Origin: Scatophagus argus
Taxonomy: Eukaryota; Chordata; Actinopteri; Scatophagidae
Length of the DNA stretch: 64,000 bases
Assembly (NCBI RefSeq): GCF_020382885.2
Contig: NC_058497.1
Location: forward strand, 18,282,330-18,346,329
Direction of reading: 5' to 3'
Below, piece by piece: positions 53,801 to 62,447 of the stretch; the first letter of the stretch is position 1, and the number at the start of each line of letters is the position of its first letter. The notes beneath the pieces are model-generated. The model saw nothing but the letters and a program-made list of their open reading frames with translations. It made no database searches and was not told where the DNA came from. The position numbers and the translations under genes are program-made.

Positions 53801-56800
53801 TTTCTTTTTCCTCGGTTGAAAAAAAATCTGTCGTATTCTTGCATTTGGAGATGACTCTTCTGTTACTGCCAGCAGAAGTTTTTTTTTTATGTTCCAATAA
53901 GAGATTAGGTTTGGAAGGATGACCATACAGTATCCAGTGAGGACTGATCTTTCTGCAGCGGCTCAGTTGTGTACTAGTTAACAGTCCTTAACACAGCAGA
54001 AGACTGAACACTGACGATTTCCTGTCATCTCTGCTGTCAGCCATTTAGTAAAGGCATGAAATAATAATGATTTAAGGAGTTGTTTGGGATTAGTTTGATT
54101 TAATGACAGTATTTTAATACCGTATGCATATACAGTACTAATATTAAGAGATATAACATCTTGGACTTGACGTCCATCATTGTCATTGTTAAACTACAGT
54201 GACGAAATACAAGCGTTTTAAACTTGATATATTCGTTACGCACAACCACGTTTGTAATTTCTGCACGTCCTGTCAGATATTGCTGGGGGCATCCTGAAAC
54301 CGACTCTTGCCGGCTCCAACCAGCCGTCCAGTCAGCAGCCGGAGAAGCTGGTGTCGGATGACCTTGACTCCTCCCTGGCCAACCTTGTCGGCAGTGAGTG
54401 TGACGCTTTGCCCTCAGCCGCGCTAATTAAAGCACGTGTTCATTAAGGCACAAGCTGACAAAATACTTGCAGAAAGACATTTAATTCCTACCCCAAATTC
54501 ATTTTCTTTTTCAGACCTCGGCATCGGAAACGGCACCATGAAAAAGTAAGTGATGGGTCAGCACTTGTGCGGCTTTAACGCGCAGAAACCAACAGCAGCA
54601 GCTTTGTGCTCTCGGGGCAGTTACAAGCTGGGACTAACATCAAGTCTCTTAATCTACAGTGACATCCACTGGAGCCAGCCGGGGGAGAAGAGGATGACCG
54701 GCGGCACCAACTGGCAGCCCAAAGCGGCGCCAACCACGACCTGGAACCCCGTCTCAATGGTGACACACACACAGACTTTTCACTGTAGTGCTCATGGTTT
54801 ATGCATCTGCTATATTCCCGTATCATTTTGCTGCCAAATAACTGTAGTTGATGCAATGTTAATGCTGTTACTTGTTTCAGAGGTCATTTGTGTTGTAAAT
54901 CCTCACTGGCCTGTTTGTGTCTCTTCAGCCACCGTCAGTCATGGCCTTCCCTGCCACCACACCCACAGGCATGATGGGATATGGCATGGTCAGTATACCG
55001 GCAAATAAACAGTAGATGAAGTAGCGTGTAAGAACGACCAGAATGAGATAATTCTTTATGAATGTAGCTGAAACGGTCCTCTCTTGCTTATTATTAAGAA
55101 ATTTAATTAAATGCACTTAAACTGGGTCAAGTGACTCATTGGCTTTGTTTTGTTTTCTAAATAAAATGAGTGGTGGAGAATTCTCAGTAGTTTTCATTTA
55201 AAGCAAACTCAGCTTGTAAATATTTAATTTTTCTGGCAGGCTCAAGGACATCTTTATTAATTCTTTCTGGGTATAGAAATGAAAATAAACTTGTTTTTTT
55301 TTTTTATTCCTTCATACCGACTTATAGTGTAATATCTAACAGTTAAATATGCCAAATAAGTGATGTTGTGGGCTTGAAATCTGAATCTTAATTTCTCCCA
55401 ATTGTCTGATAATGACAGACCAAATTCAGATCGTTTATGACAATAATCTTCAGTCACACACCTGATTTACAAGTTCTGTTCATTGTCTTTAACTTTGTCA
55501 AGTAAATAAATTCATTATGAAATAACGCTCTGCAGCCTCCACAAATGGGCTCCATGGGGATGATGAATCCACCCACCATGATGTACTCCCAGCCTGTGAT
55601 GAGGCCGCCCAACCCCTTTGGCTCTGTGTCCAGTGCTCAGGTGGGTGCATGGCAGTCCCACTGCTGTGCCGACATGACGCACACTGAAGTCAGTATCTAT
55701 TTGCGCAGCTATCAGGTTGAGTAAATAGGTGTGTCCGTCGTCTGTGACATGTACCATAATTTGTCACTTTGTAAGCTTTGTTGTCAGTGTGAATACTGCC
55801 GAAGATGATGACAGTTTTAACAATGGACCTTCACTCTCTTGAGCTGAAAGGGGACAAAAAAAAACAAAACTGTGAATCATCTCCCTTGTTTTGACTCCCT
55901 GTCCCTCCCCCCAACAACTCCTTTTTATTAACCCTTCTTTCATATATCAGAGCTTCTCCAAACTAATCTCATCCCTCCTTCAGTCTTTGTACTGACTCTC
56001 TGACTTCTCCTGTGGTCCTCCTACTTCCTGTATTTCTTCCTGAAATAGCCCTCCGCAGCCTCTAGTCCTTCCAGCCAGAGTCCTCTCCGAGCCCCTGGAC
56101 AGGACCCGTTTGCACACCTCTCTCTCAAGGATTTCTTGTAGAGCATCTCTTTAGGTACAGCATGCTCCTTGCTTGCCAGGGGGGACCTGCATGCCTCGCA
56201 TGCCCTTTGCTTGTTTGTTTTTTTGTTGTTATATACTTGGTATCCGCCTGATTAGATGCTGCTTGTATTGTTCTCACTTATTCTGTTTTACCTTGACTTT
56301 TGTTCAGATTTCTTGCTTGTTTCAAGCGTCTTTTAACAAAGCCTTAGACTCATCCTGACCCTTTGTTCTTCTGCTGCCATCACAAATGGAATTTAATTAA
56401 TCAGTTAAATTTTAAAACAACTAGACACAGATGTAGGTAGTAGTCCTCTAATTTTAATCTGTAGCTCATCATGTCTGCAGGTGACTAATGTTTTCAGCGG
56501 ACTATCGGCTTGAACAAAAAAGGGTCTTGGTGGTAGCTGATATCATGTTTAAAGAGGCTAACGCTAACAGCTGTGTTCTTGTGTTGCAGTGTTGAGCTAG
56601 TAAGCCTTGTTAAATATGATGAGGTCAGATGTAAGATCAGACTTATTTGTTCAAACATAACCCTCCTGCTTCACTTGCATACTTATGAGTAGTTACTTAA
56701 AGGAGAAATGTGTTACTGTCTTGGGTGTTGCTAATGTTGGTTGGGGTTCCTGGAGTGTAAACTTCCACAAATCCGTTAAAGAGCAGGACAGTGAAACCAA

Positions 56801-57107
56801 CCATAGGCTAAATTCAGTTTAGCGAGGAAAATAAAGTATTACGCTGTTAACAGACTTTGCTGTTCTCCCTGCAACCCCACTGTGTAATGTAGTCAGTTAA
56901 TGCTTCTGTTGGTGGCAATGCTAGCTAGCCTGACATGCTAACTACTGCAGCTTACCTTAGTTAGCAGTTATGGATGCACAGGCTGTGATTGGACAGTGCT
57001 GCTCTGAGTTCAGCAAACAGTTTCTTTGCTTATTAATTATTTATATTCCCATTTTAGCCTTTCACTTATTCTGCGTGTTGCCTTTCTTGCAGATGCAGTT
57101 CATGTAA
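41881..57107 (+). CDS. picalm: PICALM, phosphatidylinositol-binding clathrin assembly protein
   Basis: Exons: 41881-42010, 46942-47084, 47181-47256, 47349-47451, 47900-47993, 48197-48308, 48408-48514, 48624-48665, 49763-49848, 50085-50208, 50308-50441, 50937-51037, 51219-51371, 51778-51861, 52674-52766, 53021-53131, 54277-54393, 54515-54545, 54660-54759, 54929-54988, 55536-55640, 57093-57107. All are GT-AG and in phase. The full set gives 706 residues; omitting the two cassettes (exons 14 and 15) gives 647, near human at 652. The start ATG has A at -3. Exons 1-9 encode the ANTH domain, with the PtdIns(4,5)P2-binding residues K28, K38, K40 and H41 present. The flexible tail carries DPF, NPF and DLF-type motifs (DPFTS, LNPFLS, PNPFGS) that bind AP2, EH-domain proteins and clathrin. 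The protein promotes clathrin coat assembly and sorts small R-SNAREs at the plasma membrane. Teleosts may have two picalm copies; which one this is cannot be told. Confidence 0.97.
43021..43260 (+). repeat. High-copy teleost repeat in intron 1
   Basis: The phrases 'catccatccattttccta', 'accgcttatccgtcag', 'gcggggttcaccctgg', 'ggtcgccagtcagtcgc', 'gcaatttagagtagcc' and 'gagaacatgcaaactcc' are the hallmark of one of the most abundant non-coding repeats in teleosts. It is usually regarded as derived from the 3' part of a retrotransposon; I am not certain of the class. Confidence 0.8.
44131..44346. mobile_element. TTAA-flanked MITE, 216 bp
   Basis: The left end AGGTACCCTGTTGAGTTTT is matched by an inverted right end (aaaactctacagggaaccat) with one or two differences. 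TTAA flanks both sides (44,127-44,130 and 44,347-44,350). The interior has 'gttactgccacctgttgg'. No coding capacity. It lies in picalm intron 1. Confidence 0.8.
46255..46400. repeat. Possible diverged repeat
   Basis: The phrases 'cagtaggtggcagcac' and 'gccagtgaacacagaagaag' resemble a common teleost element that ends in agaag repeats. Ends cannot be defined. Confidence 0.35.
47871..47889. repeat. CT run in a picalm acceptor tract
   Basis: A CT-dinucleotide run immediately before the acceptor of exon 5 (exon starts 47,900). It serves as the polypyrimidine tract and is probably length-polymorphic. Confidence 0.8.
48621..48626 (+). promoter_or_regulatory. picalm: NAGNAG tandem splice acceptor, picalm exon 8
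   Basis: The acceptor reads CAGCAG. Use of the first AG starts the exon at 48,624 and inserts Q (AEQVGIDRG). Use of the second starts at 48,627 and omits it (AEVGIDRG). Both keep the reading frame. The Q-containing form matches the mammalian protein. Confidence 0.75.
51778..51861 (+). CDS. picalm: Picalm cassette exon 14 with NPF motif
   Basis: 84 bases, phase 1 at both ends, acceptor TTCTCCAG, donor GTACTA. It adds 28 residues beginning [12 protein letters not shown] and ending EHSISG. It contains an NPF tripeptide, the ligand of EH domains. I do not recall this segment in the main human PICALM isoform, so it is probably alternatively spliced. No stop codon is present and both splice sites are good, so a pseudo-exon is unlikely. 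Confidence 0.75.
51960..52470. mobile_element. MITE 'gcttagc' family with nested SINE-like piece
   Basis: The left end 'gacattttgggaaatag' at about 51,998 and the right end 'caaaaatgtcaaactatt' at about 52,450 are inverted versions of the family termini. The interior from about 52,090 to 52,230 is different: 'gccactgagcagc', 'ccttgctcaaaggcacc' and 'gtctggggattaaaccg', which is the SINE-like family also seen at 12,340-12,510. The SINE-like piece therefore appears to have inserted into an older MITE within a picalm intron. Confidence 0.65.
52674..52766 (+). CDS. picalm: Picalm cassette exon 15
   Basis: 93 bases, phase 1 at both ends, preceded by a long pyrimidine tract and followed by donor GTAGAG. 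It encodes 31 residues beginning [11 protein letters not shown] and ending VAGLFRG. I do not recall it in the main human isoform. Leaving it out keeps the frame from exon 13 or 14 to exon 16. Confidence 0.75.
52786..52807. repeat. (TC)n microsatellite
   Basis: A TC run 20 bases after the exon 15 donor, seen directly. Confidence 0.85.
56049..56154 (+). CDS. picalm: Alternative picalm C-terminal exon (KDFL end)
   Basis: After acceptor TCCTGAAATAG the frame continues from exon 21 (…SSAQ) with [10 protein letters not shown] and ends [14 protein letters not shown], with the stop at 56,139-56,141. The ending resembles that of the paralogue AP180/SNAP91 (…DLNIKDFL), and it carries a DPF motif for AP2. 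A possible donor GTACAG follows 13 bases after the stop (exon end 56,154). It could therefore be an internal exon joined to the last exon without triggering decay. An AATAAA at 56,830 could instead make it a terminal exon. With it the full protein is 732 residues. Confidence 0.8.
57093..57107 (+). CDS. picalm: Canonical last coding exon of picalm (MQFM)
   Basis: The acceptor CTTTCTTGCAG is followed by codons for M-Q-F-M and a stop. Joined to exon 21 this gives …SSAQMQFM, matching the mammalian PICALM end …AQIQFM. The rest of the exon is the 3' UTR. Confidence 0.9.
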   Translation: MQFM

Positions 57108-58590
57108 TTTGAAGAACAGTGTCTCTCGGAAGATGAAGCCCTTAGCAGCAAAGCTTTGTCCTCGTTGCAGTCTAACTCTTCAGAGAAACAACATTCACAC
57201 ACCCCCTGCCCAAACACAGACATGTCAAGAACACAACGGGGCAAGGACTGTCAGAAACCATGGTTAAACATGTCCAAACGACCTTTGGCGATAGCTCACA
57301 CCCATTATTCTATAACTTGTCCGAGACGTTGAGTGATGCTGCTGTCTAAACCTCCCCCCCTCCCTTCAAAAGGATTCTTTATCCATTTTACAGTGTAATC
57401 TGTAAAGATAGCTATGGGTGCCGAGAAACTTTGATGTTATGTATTTGGACATACCTGTACTGTGGCTGGGTGTAGGGCTTGTAAGGCTTGATGTTCAGGA
57501 GGGGAGGGGGGTGGAAGCAAAAGAAGGAGAAGCGGTCCTTCCCTTTCTTGACCCGATCATCCGTCATCCATTCCCTACGGTTATTTAACTGTCACTAAGT
57601 AGTGATGCTAATGGCGTTTACACCTGTTTAGTTTTTGTCTTTTTTACCGTGTTTACAGTAGACATTCCTTGTGTGTTGTTTGTATTTATTTATGATTATT
57701 GGTTTAAGATTCGGGGGAGAAAAAAAAAAATAATGTAAAATCTGCAGTACATTGAACACCTGTGGGAGTGCTTCAGCATTAAACAAGGATCTCAGACTAT
57801 CATTGAGAGGTAGAGTAAAAACTAGCTATTATATAAATTACACCTATTAAGCGGAATGATAGAGCACTAAATATTCTACGAGTTTTGTGTTAAGAAAATT
57901 TTCTACTAGATGAAAGATTCACAATCTCTGTTGTACGTAAGTGCAGGGGCTAGAGTATGAGTCAGTTAACAGTATATAGTCGATTCTGTGCCTAGGGTTT
58001 TTTGCAATGGATCAGTTTCCTGTCTAGTTGAAAAATAACAACACTTCATCCACGAATCTGAAGCATCGCACCGGGTGGTGGGCTCCATTTGCTTTAAGCT
58101 TGGCATGCCGTTGACTCACTGACCGTATTCAAGGCTGCCTTTACTCTGAATGTGAATGAGTTGTCTTCATGTTGCACACATCTTTCCACACTGCAGCTCC
58201 TCAAGCAGGAGTCGGGATGCGGGGCGTTGAGAGGACGGAGTGTGTCTGCTTGCTGGTTAGCCGTTGCTACTCAAATGTGGAAAAGCGTCCCAGATTTGAT
58301 GTAAATTAATTGTATAAAAGATCCAGAGGGCCAGGGGTGGAGTGGGGGAGCACTGTTGATCGGTGCTGTTTGTATATAATAACTGACTGTTCTTTGAGTT
58401 CAAATGGTGAAAGATGTATGAAATATGAAAGCAATTCAATCAAATTTGACTCTACCTAAGTTTGATTCAGGATATTCTCTGCGTTTGTCTCCGCAGATAT
58501 TTTCTTTATGTAATTAGAGCGTGTAGCAGACAATGACTGAAGTCTCTTCTTTCTTTTACAAATAAAGAGCAGCTTCCACAAACTGCTGTA
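57108..58590 (+). other. picalm: Picalm 3' UTR with polyadenylation signal
   Basis: Non-coding sequence after the MQFM stop, ending near an AATAAA at 58,561-58,566 followed within 25 bases by 'gcttccacaaactgctgt'. That makes a UTR of about 1.5 kb. The end point is inferred from the hexamer and not proven. Confidence 0.65.
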
Positions 58591-58951
58591 CAGTGTATTT
58601 ATTCCTTTATTCAAGATGAATGTTTAAAGCAATTCAATTTCAACTGTTTTAACAGCGCGGCATATATTTAGAGGCAAAGAATTCATGAACAGTTTTTAAA
58701 CAAATGACGTCTGGACTAGGCAGCAAAGATTCGTTTAAGCTTATAAAACATTTAGTGCTGCGACTCTTTCTGCTAATCACTAAATTAAAATAAATCTTGC
58801 CTGCATAAGGCCGACCTTTTGTCATTGTATGTATCTGATGAGGTTGTTTCCAAATCTGAAAGGTATAACTGGATTAAATGTGCTCGGTGGGCCCTGTGAC
58901 CTCAGTTTCTCCCCGTCTCTGTTCATTCTGTTAAGTCCCGCAGTATGCATT

Positions 58952-59486
58952 CACTATATAGACAAAAGTATTTGGACACCTGAGCATTACACCAACCGGG
59001 CCTTTAATGACATTGCATGCTAAATACACAGATAACTTTGCAGCAGTGTCATCTTCCACTCTTCTGGGAAGGCTTTCCACAAGATCTTGAAGTGTTTCTG
59101 TGGGAATTTTAGCCCCTTCATGCAGTAGAGCATTTGTGAGGTCAGACACTGATGTTGGACCAAAAGGTCTTGCTCACTCAATCTCCGTTCCAGTTCATCC
59201 CGAAGGTGTTGGATGGGGTTGAGGTCATTGCTCAGTGTGGGCCAGTCAAGTTCTTCCACACCAAACTCATCCAACCATGTCTTTATGGAGCTTTGTGCTG
59301 TGCTTCATGCTGGAATAAGGGCCTTCACCTAACTGGTTCCATAAAGTTGGAAGCACAGCATTGATCAAAATGTCTTGGTGTGCTGAAGCATTAAGATTTC
59401 TTTTCACTGGAAGTAAGGGACCGAGCCCAACCCCTGATGAAGAGCCCGGTTTAGAGGTACGTCTGGATGCTTTTGTCTATATAGTG
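58952..59486 (-). mobile_element. Tc1-like transposon with terminal inverted repeats (copy 2)
   Basis: The left end CACTATATAGACAAAAGT is inverted at the right end (ACTTTTGTCTATATAGTG-like, written 'cttttgtctatatagtg', ending at 59,486). Between them, on the minus strand, lies a frame with FGVEELDWP and DLNPIQHLRDELERRL, the C-terminal part of a Tc1-family DDE transposase, followed by VESLPRRVE in another frame. At 535 bp it is a third of a full element. The frame is broken, so it is non-autonomous. It lies between picalm and sytl2. Confidence 0.8.
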
Positions 59487-60200
59487 CACATGGTACCTGG
59501 TTTTCTGTGGCAACTGATAAATGAATATGCACTGTTTAAGACAAGTACATGAAATACTGTATAGGCTTTAATCCAATGACATCCTCCAGACAGAGACTCA
59601 AGATTGGGTAGTAAAGCTGCACCTACTGTAAGGATTTTATTGTGTCAGTTGATATTATGCCTTATTGGTATGTATTGCCATAATCCCTGATGAGGATACA
59701 GTTGACCAAATTGTCACAAACAAACACTGAATGTGGGGATTTCGAGGGCCTCTGGAGGGCTGGGGGTCCTGGGCAGTTTCTCGCTTTGCTCGGTTTGGTA
59801 ATGATAAATGATAAGTCATTTCTATTGCGCACAATTCTGTTTAATTTTTAGCTTTTTCCCTCAGATGTTCAAATATGCATTGCCTCATTTGAAGTGGTCA
59901 CAAGCTAAAACGTTGGAAACCACTCGTTACAGTGTAACCCGGAGCTCTTATGTCTTTGAACAACACGCTCAACAGTTAAACTATTCAAGCAGCATTATTC
60001 ATGGTTTGCTCACAGTCAGAGACTTTGGAGGGGTATTCCTGACGGATGTCCTTTTACAATGAGGTCTAGAAAATCCCAGATGGACTTTCCAGTTTGGTTT
60101 CCAGCTGTTCGCTGTCATCTTTATTTATCCTCCTCCTGGACTGATCCACAAGAAACTATAGGGGAATCAGGTGTGAAAACGCTGGAGGTGTATTGATATT
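59487..60200. other. Intergenic, nothing recognised
   Basis: AT-rich DNA with short frames and no domain or exon that I can support. Confidence 0.5.
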
Positions 60201-60620
60201 TGTAGCCTATTGATAACGTGTATTTGCTGTTTGAAATACCTAATGTCTGCCTGCCTGTGGGGACGTCCACACCCTTTTGTCAACAAAGCAGGCTGACACC
60301 AACCTGTGGACACCGAGGCCACCTGCTGGACGCTGCGTGTCATTACAGCACACATAAGAAACGGTTTGTCTCTGTTGCTGTTGTATGTCAGGTCCTCCCA
60401 ATCCGCACGCAGGGACACAGTCCGCCCTCCTCAGCTCCTGTCCGTGGGGTCCTGCTCATCCAGCAGAAGCAGGAGCAGATCTCTGGAGGAGGTGGAAACT
60501 TGTAAACACTCTTTTTCTCTTCTTATTTTAACCGACACATCGGGATGGGAGTTACAGGAGCGCTTTGTGACGAGCCTGCGGGTGTCCTGTAAGGTAGGCG
60601 ACAATAAGTAAGTGACACCT
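60200..60620 (+). promoter_or_regulatory. Possible sytl2 promoter or 5' UTR exon
   Basis: This stretch is richer in GC and CpG than its surroundings and lies 1.6 kb upstream of the first coding exon on the same strand. A donor-like site (TAAGgtaggc) occurs near 60,593. This is suggestive only; without transcripts no exon can be called. Confidence 0.25.
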
Positions 60621-60794
60621 AAAGACACGTAGTCTGCCGCGCCACTGAGGCTAATGTGATGTAAAGTTATGCCACTTTTATTAATTTTCCTTGCGTTGTA
60701 ACGAATTCACAAATGAACGTCAAAAAGGCTTAAAATTGTGGGCACAAAAATAAACCACATGTTGACATGTTGGCTGACATGTAAAGAAAGCTCA

Positions 60795-61185
60795 GTGTAG
60801 AAATACTACAAGTAAAAGTCACGCATTCAAATTTTTACTTAAGGAAGTGTACAAAAGTATTAGCATCAAAATGTACCAAAATTAAAACTACTGATTATGT
60901 TTATTGTGTTATCATTGCTGAAGCATTTAGGGTTTCGTCTCTGTAATGTAGCTGGTAAAGGTGGAGCTGATTTCAACTACTAATATACTCTTAGGTAGTT
61001 TATGAATTGGACTTAATTTTATCTTAATCTTTAATATCACATCCTGACTTATTAGCTGATATGTTTTAATATTAATCTGAAGGTGCAAAGTGACTAAAGT
61101 AGCAGAAAATGGAAAATGGGTGCACAAGTACCACAAACTGTACTGATTGCAGTACTTGAGTAAAAAAATGTTTAGTTACTTTGCA
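60795..61185. repeat. 'acttgagtaaa' dispersed repeat
   Basis: The phrases 'actacaagtaaaagtcac' at the left and 'gcagtacttgagtaaaaa' with 'tttagttactttgcacc' at the right are ends of the high-copy family also seen at 26,390 and 39,950. Further small pieces occur at about 61,625-61,690 and 62,055-62,100. Confidence 0.55.
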
Positions 61186-62346
61186 CCGTCCGTTAACTGT
61201 CCAGTCATAGCTGGTTATTGTTATAATTTAAGGTAGCAGCTCTGGACATCCCTATGGGCATCCCTCTTTAGGAAACATACCCATGAAATTAAATGATTAA
61301 TATTAAATTGCTAAAAAAAAAAACTATTTGTAGACAAGGAAACAATATCAGCAGTTTGTTAACGTTTATCTCAGAATGTGCACAAAAATGTGTGACTAGA
61401 CTTCATCATTTTACTGTCAGTTACTTCAAGTCCTCGATAACAATGTCAGTGTGTTGCAGATTTCAAACATCAAAAGCACAGACAAACAGTCAGTGAGTTT
61501 GTTTGTACCTGTTCTGTGAATAACCAGTTCACTAAATAAACACTCCAAGATACACTTCAGTAGTTTTATGGTGCAGCATGTACTCATTTTTACAAACAAA
61601 AGCCCTGCATTCAAAATCCTTCTTCTCAGTAAGAGTACTTGTGTATTATCAGAAAAATATACTTCAATTAAAAAAAAAAGTAGAAGTGTTTTTTCTGCTG
61701 AATAAGTTGGATTGTCATATTGTGATTTTTAACTACTTCATTCGCGGTTAGGTCGTTTTATCTCGTGGTTTTCCAGCTTGGGTTGAGTCGGGCCCCTCTG
61801 AAGAATTGAAGACAGGAAGATTCATTTGACCTTTTTCACCCTAAAACTGTTCCTACTTAAATGAAACCATCTGAGAAGTTTAGAGGGCAACAACTGCTAA
61901 CAGCTACGTGAGCCATAAAGCTTAGAACCCAACAGTTTACACAATGCATGTTGTTTTTACAAGCTTATCATAGGTCCATCCATATCCATATATAAAATCA
62001 TAATCTGTAAAGTAACAACAACTGGGAAATGAATGTAACAGAGTGGAAAAAATGCAAAGTACAAAGTAGCATTAAATGGATATACTCAAGTAGCAAATGG
62101 CTCTAATGGCTGCCACTGCATCACAAGTCTGTTGTATGGAAGTGGAAGACACAACCCACCAAACAGTTGAAGACTTTCTGTTCTGTTCTGTTACCTTTGT
62201 GATTTGTTTAAAAAGACACAGCTTTTTCAGGATGTGACAATGTGGATTTGATGCCCCGTGATTTGTCTGACAGCGACACATCCAACCGGTTACGGTTCGC
62301 TGCTGCCGAGCGTTTCAACGCCTGCTGGCTGAGAGAAGCGGGAGCC

Positions 62347-62447
62347 ATGATTGACCTGAGCCACCTGACGGAGGAGGAGCAGGGGATGATAATGACGGTG
62401 CTGAGGAGGGACGCCGAGCTGAAGAAGGCCGAGGAGGAGAGAATCAG
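62347..62447 (+). CDS. sytl2: Synaptotagmin-like protein 2, first coding exon (partial gene)
   Basis: The exon spans 62,231-62,447 (acceptor TTTTTCAG, donor GTAGAA). From the ATG at 62,347 it encodes [16 protein letters not shown], then [15 protein letters not shown]. This matches the start of the Slp homology domain of SYTL2 (MIDLSFLTEEEQ…) better than SYTL1, 4 or 5 as I recall them. The domain binds GTP-bound Rab27 and, with C-terminal C2 domains, docks secretory vesicles at the plasma membrane. The exon ends in phase 2; the next exon is not visible in the remaining 1.5 kb, so the gene continues past the window. Position downstream of picalm in the same orientation agrees with PICALM-SYTL2 linkage in tetrapods. 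The exon is open upstream to an in-frame ATG at 62,251, which would add 32 residues. The start at 62,347 is preferred because it matches the family and has G at -3. Confidence 0.85.

Noticed and set aside
54550..55008. 152-codon plus-strand frame
   Set aside because: It runs through an intron and picalm exons 19 and 20 in a frame other than the spliced one.
60218..60628. Overlapping frames of 65-101 codons in the GC-richer stretch before sytl2
   Set aside because: No protein similarity; the openness reflects higher GC. The stretch is noted only as a possible promoter or UTR.
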